A stretch of DNA of 64,000 nt, taken from positions 21,613,205 to 21,677,204 of the forward strand of contig NW_022098000.1 in NCBI RefSeq assembly GCF_002288925.2. Reading direction: 5' to 3'. The DNA is from Delphinapterus leucas (lineage: Eukaryota; Chordata; Mammalia; Artiodactyla; Monodontidae). Position 1 is the stretch's first letter, and each line of letters starts with the position of its first letter. Shown here one piece after another: positions 57,126 through 64,000 of the stretch. The notes under the pieces are model-generated. The model did no database searches, was not told the origin of the DNA, and saw nothing but the letters and a program-made list of their open reading frames with translations. A program made the translations under genes and the position numbers.

Positions 57126-57483
57126 GAGAAGCAGTGATGAACACAGAAGCAATGCTAGGAAAGTGGGGTGATGTTGAAAGCTGACTTGACGCATGAAACA
57201 ATTAACTCAGGATCCACCATCAGTGCCCCCAGGGCAACTTCCCAACCTTTCACAAACTGGCAGAGAGAAGAAATGGCAATACTTGTAAGCCCTAGGGGCA
57301 ATCTACCAGACTACTCCAGCTGCAACCCATGCAGGACACACAGGTGGGAAAGATCTGCCTTAGGCGGCCCAGAATATTCATGTTCAAGTACTAGAACAGT
57401 CTGCAAATTCCTGCCCTTTGGGAAAACTGCCAGTTGAATTACAGCTTACTTTTGCATTAAATCCTATTTTCTTGAGATCATAC

Positions 57484-57544
57484 CTCAAAGTCCTTAACTG
57501 ATTTAGGGTCTTCTGAGATTTCCCCAGCAGGAACAGCGATCAAC
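57484..57544 (-). other. Orphan exon-like segment (61 bp)
   Basis: On the minus strand a strong acceptor ('aaattttccctgttcag') is followed by 61 bases and a donor-like 'gag|gtatga'. One frame is fully open and reads LIAVPAGEISEDPKSVKDFE, which looks protein-like rather than random. It does not belong to the GST family. I could not recognise it; it may be a stray exon of a decayed gene or chance. Confidence 0.3.
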
Positions 57545-58056
57545 CTGAACAGGGAAAATTTGGGGGTGAAGGTAGTGTTCTAAAGCTTGAGTGAGATGCT
57601 GCTTGCACAACTATCTAAACTTACTAAACATTATTGAACACTTTATAATACATCAATTATCCCTCAGTGATGCTGCTTCAAACATAGCAACGTGGCATTT
57701 GTAGAAACAAAACCAAAAAAACATTGAGTTGTAAAGGTAAGATTTGTCCCCTTTATTATTGTTTGTTTTACTTCAGTAAAAAGTTTTATCCAAAAAACAA
57801 TGCACCAAGTTCCAATAGTGTAATAATCTGAAAGAAAAAAGTCCACCCTTGCAAGATTTGGGGAGGATCCAATAGATATTGGATGGGAATGGGCTTGGGG
57901 CAAAAAACGAAATACACTAATCATAGCCTTATAATGGCTGCTGAAGGCTATGAATAGAAACACCAGGTCCAAGTTTGGTGGGAAAGATCTATGGTAAGCA
58001 GCTTTTGGCAAGAAAGAGCTCTTTGCAGGAAAGAGCTCTCTGCAGGAGGCCCCTTT

Positions 58057-58802
58057 TGTCTTGACACTAACCTTACACTAGGCACCCTCATGTTCTACTC
58101 ATCTCCTGCCCTTGCACACCTGTCAAATTTTTGATCACACAATACCTTGCCTAACCTGTTGGTTCTTTCCTTAGATTAAGGAAGTAGAAATGAAGAAAGA
58201 GTAATTAACAGATGACCGGATCTCTTCCCTAGCTTCCCCTTCAGTAGTCTTGCGAACAAACTGTGTGAACAAGAAAACATCTAAAGAAAAATCTTGAGAA
58301 GTCGACAAGGCTGCACACAAGCCTGCACACAGTGGGGGATGGCGACAACTCCGACCCCCCATCTCAATGATTAACTGAGATTACTTCCCTTTTAACCTTT
58401 AAAAACTTTCATGGCCAAGCAGAATATTTGGAGGTGGTTTTGGGGGGACATTGAGTCTACCATCTCCCCAGGTTGCTGGCATTCTGATTTTTTTTTTTTA
58501 ACATATATTTATTTATCTAGGCTGCGCCGGGTCTCAGTTGTGGCATGAGGGGTCTTTCAGTTGCAGCACGCGGGCTTCTTAGTTGCAGCACGTGAACTCC
58601 TAGTTGTGGCATGCATGCGGGATCCAGATCCCTGACGAGGGATGGAACCCGGGCCCCCTGCATTGGGAGCACAGAGTCTTACCCACTGGACCACCAGGGA
58701 AATCCCCGGCATTCTGATTAAAGCAACTTTCCTTTCTACCAACATCTGCCTCTCTCAGGTAATGATTTTTGAGTGGCGAGCAGCAGACTTGATTCAGTAA
58801 CA
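58057..58802 (+). mobile_element. LTR-like element interrupted by a SINE
   Basis: Ends 'gagtggcgagcagcagactt' and 'gattcagtaaca', closely echoing the end of the LTR at 55324-55850, with an ATTAAA signal ('gattaaagcaac'). A SINE at 58490-58706 splits it. The left limit, taken at 'tgtcttgac', is uncertain. Confidence 0.5.
58490..58706 (-). repeat. tRNA-head SINE inside LTR, with target duplication
   Basis: Reverse copy ending 'gaccaccagggaaatccc'. Perfect 12-bp repeats 'ggcattctgatt' at 58478-58489 and 58708-58719 prove insertion into the LTR. Confidence 0.95.
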
Positions 58803-61621
58803 CTATTTCTTACCTATCTTCAGTCTCCCAAACTGAACACCAGGCCACTGACAAATATATTGAGAAGACCATGGGTCCCAACTTCGGGATCCAAGCTCTG
58901 GTTGAGCCACTCGTTAGCTTGTGATCTTAGACAAATGTGGCTCCTCCCTCTAGTTTGTCCCATCCCTAAAACCAGGATGCAATCCATGCTGGCCGCACAC
59001 CACAGTGGGAGCTTAGCCTGTGGGGTAAGGGGCCTTCTGAGCCTCACTTTCCCCCTCTGTAAACTGGGGAGCTGTGGACCTGTGGGGTTCTGTCTGCCCA
59101 GCACCTCTCCTTTTTCTCCGGGTAACACCAGCTCCACTCCTCTGAGGAAGCTCTCTTGCCCCCTCCACCTGGTTCCGCTGCGGCTGTAGCAGCGCCCCAG
59201 GACCACCCTGGTCAAGGGTAAGCCAACCACAGAACAAGGAAGAGACTGAGGCCAACACGCAATGAGATGTGGGCAGTCCTGGTGGTCTGAAGTCCCTGAA
59301 TTCACACTTGCTCTTTCAAACATATGTGCAAATAAACCCCTTCCTTCTTTAAAAGCAATAACCACAACTCGCAAACCACCCTCCACTCCCCCACCCAAAA
59401 AATAAAAAACAGAAACCAAAAGCCAACCCCTCTCTCCCAATTTTGCTTTGGGCTGGTGACCAAGTGGGAGCGACCATCTCAGACTTGTTCTTAACTTTCC
59501 TCTCCCTGGCCCTGTGCCGAGAAGCTCATACAGCAAACACATGATTTGATGTTCAGGGTAGAGTTCAAAGGGATGATTAAATATCAACATCAAGTTAGGA
59601 GGGGCCATTATGGGGCCCCTGCCTAGGTTTTAATTCTTTGTATGCTGAGGCCCAAACAAACAAACAAAAATAGGCTTTAACTGAAATAGGGGAGATTCAT
59701 AGTCACCTAGAAGAAAAATTCTCATTTGTCAGAGTTCCAAGCTCCCGAAATGGGAGAGCAAGGCTGGTACCAGGAGCTCCGTCCCAGCATCTCCTGGAAG
59801 AGAGGACCAGGACCCACAAGGCCCCACCCTCCATCTCAGTGGGCAGTTTGAGCTGACAGCCTTCACTTGCCCTTCTCTTTCCGTCCAAAGCTGACTCCCC
59901 AGGGTCGGAAGAGGAAAAGTGGGACCTTGAATGTTGCTGGGGGCCATTGGGATCTCTGAGGCTCACTTCCTTGGGCACGCAGAGTTACTAGCTTGTGTAG
60001 CAGGTCCTGGGCCCAAAGAGAACCCTATAGGGAAGGACGAAGTGATTAGGACTCTTATAGTAAAGACAGCAAGTTGCACTTAATGGGATTATCGGGCAAC
60101 GAAAACTGCTGGGGCTTTAGGGAGCTGTGCCTTTGTCAGTGCCTTTGGGGTACGTGCCAGGCTGGGGTCAGACCTAGGGCTTGTGTTCAAAACCCATGAA
60201 GCAGAACAAGGCAAGTCTGGCTTAGAGCTTTGGGAACTCAACCACGAGGTGCTTGGCTTCTCAAGGGAGGCGCTGGGGCAAGGAGTGAGGGAGGATCCAG
60301 GAAGTGGTTGTTTTTGAAAATAATCCAAGGAGGAAAGGATTTGATCTTTCACTGTAAAAGCTTCCAAACTGTTTGAACTGTTTATCAGGACCATGCGATG
60401 ATACTGAAAAGAAACTGGTTTATAGTGTTGAATCATCTCCAAACAATTTTTTTCTTTTTCCACTTAATTTCTATCAGGTCAGACTCTTGGCTTTGGTGAA
60501 AGTCAGAGGAAAAAGTCATCCCACACAGAGTGGGCCGGGTTTCCTCTGAGACACCATCCCTCTCTCTCCACCGTCTTTTGGCCATGGCTGTGCAGGTGGG
60601 GATGAGATGGGGCTGTTTGCTAAATGCAATCCCCAGGCTGGGCTTTGACTGACTGGAGCTCAGGCCTTACTGGGCAAGGGGTGCTGACTGGCCAGGGTTG
60701 TCATAACTGATGATCAGTCCATCCGTCCTCTGAATGGGGAGGAGGAATTGATGGGACAGGGTATAGCATAAGGAAGGTCGCGTCCCACGGTGGTCCTGAA
60801 GAAGCAGCATGAAGTCTGGTGGGTCATTAAGTCATTTCACAAGTAAGGCCGTGAACCTGGATATATGCTCAGAAACGGATCCAGTGCTTAGCCTGGGCGG
60901 GACGTACCAGCAGCAGCTTAGAGTGGTAAAGTTGTGTACCCCGAGCCATTGGCAGGGGCCCTGCTCCAGGCCAGAGACGCCCCCAGGAGGAGCCACACCT
61001 GGGCCTGGAACATCACCCTGAATAGCTCTCCATCCCTCGCCAAACACAGCCCTGACGGGGGCCAAGTTCCAAATTTCATGGCTTTGGAACATCATAGTTA
61101 CCCTTAAAGAATGTATATCAAGGCTAGGGAATCTTTGGGTCAATTTGTGTGAATGTTCTTCAGTTATATCTAATCTCAGTGTTACTTGGAATTGTTCGAC
61201 CAAAGCAAAAGCTAGCCTCAGGTGTCTCTGTTAAGTGGAATAGGGTTGTCTTAACTGTCCAAGTTTTTTTCAGGGTTGCAAAATGATGTTTCCCAGACGC
61301 TCTCTGTCTCCCATGCTTCCTCTTCGGATTTACTGGTGTCAGCCATTATCTTACTCCTGATTTGTCATTTGCCACTTTTTTTCTACCCCAAATACTCAGC
61401 ATCAATGTGGGTGTCAGAGAGATCCTGCCGCCTGAAATCTCTCCTCACTCTTCCCTCTATGGTCCTGGTCTTGATGCAGACAGCAAGAACAGTGCCCTCT
61501 GTAGGCCACTGCCGGAATATATCAGCCTCCTCTTTATTTACGCAGAACAGTGATTTCATAATCGCTGTAACCATCAACCACAGTAGACGAGCTTAAAAAA
61601 ATTTTCACACATCAGAATATT
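58803..61621. other. Intergenic, unassigned
   Basis: No gene recognised. Parts (about 58870-59070 and 61280-61600) have the C/T-rich feel of old MIR and L2 repeats. Long minus-strand frames at 58820-59608 have no family signature and run through repeat-like text. Confidence 0.4.
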
Positions 61622-61928
61622 TTTCTTTAATAAATTTATTTATTTTTATTTGGCTGCATTGGGTCTTTGTTGCTGCGCGCGGGCTTTCTCTAGTTGCGCT
61701 GAGCAGGCTCTACTCTTGGTTGCGGTGCGCGGGCTTCTCACTGCAGTGGCTTCTCTTGTTGCAGAGCCCGGGCTCTAGGCTCACGGGCTCTAGAGCGCAG
61801 GCTCAGGAGTTGTGGCGCACGGGCTTAGCTGCTCTGCGGCACGTGGGATCTTCCCGGGCCAGGGATCGAACCCATGTCCCCTGTGTTGGCAGGCGGATTC
61901 TTAACCACTGTGCCACCAGGGAAGCCCC
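61622..61928 (-). repeat. CHR-type SINE, long form
   Basis: Reverse copy from 'aataaatttatttattttta' to 'gccaccagggaagcccc'. Confidence 0.94.
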
Positions 61929-61995
61929 AAAATGGTTTTATATTGCATTTAATTGGCATTTGCTGCAGATGGCAATATGGTTTTGTTCTTTTCAG

Positions 61996-62035
61996 ACACT
62001 TTACTCCTACAATCTACACTTTACTCCTAGAATCT
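61996..62035 (+). repeat. 20-bp tandem duplication
   Basis: 'acactttactcctacaatct' and 'acactttactcctagaatct' side by side, one mismatch. Confidence 0.9.
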
Positions 62036-62072
62036 ACAGTTGCTTGGCGACATAAGCCGATGCTGCAATTGG

Positions 62073-62078
62073 TTTATT
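62073..62078 (-). terminator. Candidate poly(A) signal for GSTA4-like exon
   Basis: TTTATT on the plus strand, AATAAA on the minus strand, about 30 bases past the distal stop of the GSTA4-like terminal exon. Confidence 0.5.
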
Positions 62079-62104
62079 AATTTGCCATTATAAGCCTGCT
62101 GCCT

Positions 62105-62228
62105 TTAGAACTGCAAAATGTTCCTGACAACTTCAACATAGTGGCTATCCGGAGGGCAGCTTCTTCTGACTCCCAGGCTGCAGGAACTTCTTAATTGTAG
62201 GGATGTTGCTGATTCTTGTTTTAAATGC
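62105..62228 (-). pseudogene. GSTA4: GSTA4-like terminal exon with frameshift
   Basis: Acceptor 'ttcacatttcag' opens [26 protein letters not shown] then G and TAG (62147-62145). Moving the frame by one base near 62152 restores a GSTA4-style end, [15 protein letters not shown], with TAA at 62107-62105. The SNIPTIK, KKxPPD and YV signatures point to GSTA4 rather than to the GSTA1-3 group. The exon is 124 bases where an in-frame one would be 123, so a one-base gain is the simplest reading. Upstream exons would lie beyond the right edge (none found up to 64000). It could be a true pseudogene, a shortened enzyme lacking the last helix, or a sequencing error. Its position at the far end of the cluster on the minus strand fits GSTA4 in other mammals. 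Confidence 0.65.
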
Positions 62229-62455
62229 CTGAAATGTGAAACAGTAAAATCAGGGTCTCAAGAGCAGTCACAACCTTTAAGGAAAAACCAAAACTTTGTC
62301 ATGAGAGGGAGAAGCTGAGACTGTCAGCTTGTGAGGCCCAGAGTGTTGACTCCAAGTTAATCCTCAATACACATTTCCTGGGTATTCCTGAGAAGGGTAA
62401 TAAAATTGCTGGCCTGCTTAGCATTAGTGAAATTTTCTTACTGAAGAATCATTGA

Positions 62456-62809
62456 GGGACTTCCCTGGTGGTGCAGTGGTTAAGAATCTGCCTGCCAAGG
62501 CAGGGGACACTAGTTTGATCCCTGGTCTAGGAAGATCCCACATGCTGCGGAGCAACTAAGCCCGTGTGCCACATCTACTGAGCCTGTGCTCTAGAGCCCA
62601 CGAGCTGCAACTACTGAGCCCGCGTGCTGCAACTACTGAAGCCCGTGCACCTAGAGCTTGAGCTCTGCAACAGGAGAAGCCACCACCAGGAGAAGCCTGT
62701 GTACTGCAACAAAGAGTAGCCCCTGTTCACCACAACTAGAGAAATCCCATGCTCAGCAACGAAGCTCCAATGCAGCCAAAATAAATAAATACATTTAAAA
62801 AAGAAAAAT
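62456..62809 (+). repeat. CHR-type SINE, long form
   Basis: Forward copy 'gggacttccctggtggtgca' with repeated 'actactgagcc' blocks and an A-rich tail. Confidence 0.95.
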
Positions 62810-63735
62810 TGACACCAGTAGGTAATGCATATTAATAACTCTAGAAATTCATATTTCTTGAAGTATCAATTCCTGTTCTAGGAATTTATTATAAGGGAAT
62901 AAGTATGGGTATGAAATAACTATAAGAATGTTAGCACAATGAAAAACTAGAAATAACCTATGATTCTAGGAAAATATAACTGATGATATAAATTATGTTA
63001 CCTCCCTGCAAGAAATATAAGTCAGCAATTTAAAATGATATTATATATATATAAAAGGAAGGAGGAAGATCCCTGTATTGACAGAGAATGCAATGCATTG
63101 CATCGTTTAGTTAAAAAAAAAAAAAGCCCAGGGCAGAACATAATATACACTATTTTCTGTCTTGTATGAGAAAGTGGGAGGAGGGGAGATAGGTATATAT
63201 TTATATTTTCTTATATCTGCATAAATAGGAACCCTGGAAGGGTACACAGGAAACCAATAAAAAAGATTATGGGGGTGGGAAGGTGGGAGGGCAGTGGTGA
63301 GAATGAGATTCCATAATTAATGCTGTTTTTATATTAGTTCTGATTTTTCAAAAAGATGTGACTCTATTGCTTAATGAAAATAAAATAAAATGATATTGCA
63401 GAAGAAATTGACATGTAAATAAACACATACATGTGTTGACATGTAAAAAAATGTTAAAAGCAGGCCACAGAACAATATTTAGTATGATGCCATTTGGGAG
63501 GAAAATGTAAAATAAGACGTCAGGAAGTCTAAGGCAGAAACATTTGGCTGGTAGGATTATTGTTCTTTTTTTTCTTTCTTTTCTCCTTTTGGTTTATATG
63601 AATGCCTTATGTATTTCTTTTTTAATAATTAAAAAATGCTATTCTTAAACTACAAAACCTATGGTCACCTATTAGAGAAAATGTTTGTAAGGAATTGGAA
63701 TAGAAGCCAGGTAAGGTCTGGCAGTGGCAGGAATC
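62810..63735. other. AT-rich old L1M-like sequence
   Basis: Phrases such as 'ggaatttattataagggaat' and 'atataagtcagcaatttaaa' resemble old L1M. An A run lies at about 63113-63124. No GST exon was found here although exon 6 of the GSTA4-like gene might have been expected nearby. Confidence 0.4.
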
Positions 63736-63783
63736 ATAGAGAGAGGTCTGAGAATGGGCAACACATCAGGAAAGAGGCAGTGC

Positions 63784-64000
63784 TGTCTTGTAATAAGGAA
63801 GAACAAATCTGACTCCATATTAGATCTGGTCCTTTTCCTGTGCTTAGTCATGCTGGCTTTGCACCTTTTGTAAAAGAATGTTGCCTGTGGCCTGAAATAT
63901 ACAGGATAGCCTATTTTCAGGGCTCTAACCTTTAAGACTCCATTCATATAGAGATAAAGAGTTGCAGAACAGAGAATAACATTTGTCTTGTTGAAGGTTT
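63784..64000 (+). mobile_element. ERV LTR, cut by window edge
   Basis: Same family as the LTR at 55324: starts 'tgtcttgtaataagg' and continues 'ctgactccatattagatctg' and 'cttagtcatgctggc'. The 45 bases before it also match the other copy. The 3' half lies outside the window. Confidence 0.7.

Larger units (their letters stand above)
55851..58056. other. Intergenic with MIR and L1 end; otherwise unassigned
   Basis: About 56195-56330 is a forward MIR ('ctcaatttcctcacctgtgc', 'gttgttgaaaggattaaat'). The L1 end at 56830-57125 is listed separately. An exon-like segment at 57484-57544 is also listed. The rest shows no gene. Confidence 0.45.

Noticed and set aside
58820..59608. 262-codon minus-strand frame
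   Set aside because: Composition is repeat-like, there is no recognisable domain, and no splice or promoter context supports it.
1..64000. CRISPR array, bacterial operon or phage-like system
   Set aside because: No regularly spaced identical repeats, ribosome binding sites or compact gene strings exist; introns and SINEs show nuclear mammalian DNA.

Overview
This is mammalian nuclear DNA, almost certainly from a whale or dolphin. The intron structure is vertebrate. The dominant interspersed repeats are tRNA-derived SINEs of the cetacean/hippo CHR type (headed by 'cttccctggtggcgcagtgg'), both the long ~340 bp form and a younger ~190 bp form. The L1 3' ends are of the cetartiodactyl type. The gene order, TMEM14A then a minus-strand cluster of alpha-class glutathione S-transferases, matches the block on human chromosome 6p12. 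The species cannot be named from the sequence alone.

Left part (1-7.0 kb): no intact gene. It holds a CpG island with CCAAT, GC and TATA boxes (about 2.84-3.48 kb), a decayed hAT-transposase-like pseudogene (4.06-4.86 kb) ending in a short inverted copy of its own sequence, and old repeats.

7.1-17.6 kb: TMEM14A on the plus strand. It has a CpG-island promoter with an NRF1-type site, a 5' noncoding exon, and four coding exons that join into an intact 99-residue membrane protein.

24.6-33.6 kb: an intact alpha-class GST gene on the minus strand. Six coding exons have GT-AG junctions and keep the frame, giving a 223-residue enzyme with the catalytic Tyr9 and the other glutathione-site residues. 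A second, partial copy lies at about 43.95-51.7 kb as part of a segmental duplication. It keeps intact exons 3-5 but has a stop codon and a deletion in exon 2 and has no exons 6-7, so it is a pseudogene. Between the two copies sits an MXD1 retropseudogene (about 37.6-38.8 kb) interrupted by an L1 fragment. Next to it, probably within its 3'UTR, is a retroposed 18S rRNA fragment with 16-bp target-site duplications. SINEs present in one GST copy and absent at the matching site in the other date insertions to after the duplication.

51.8-64 kb: LTR fragments, SINEs, L1 ends and unassigned sequence. At 62.1-62.2 kb is the terminal exon of another minus-strand GST that most resembles GSTA4; its last codons are frameshifted, and the rest of that gene lies beyond the right edge.

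No bacterial-style operon, CRISPR array or obviously new multigene system is present. The items most worth following are the steroid-isomerase-like active site of the intact GST, the differential decay of the GST cluster, the 18S retrocopy, the perfect 351-bp tandem duplication, and an orphan exon-like sequence at 57.5 kb.
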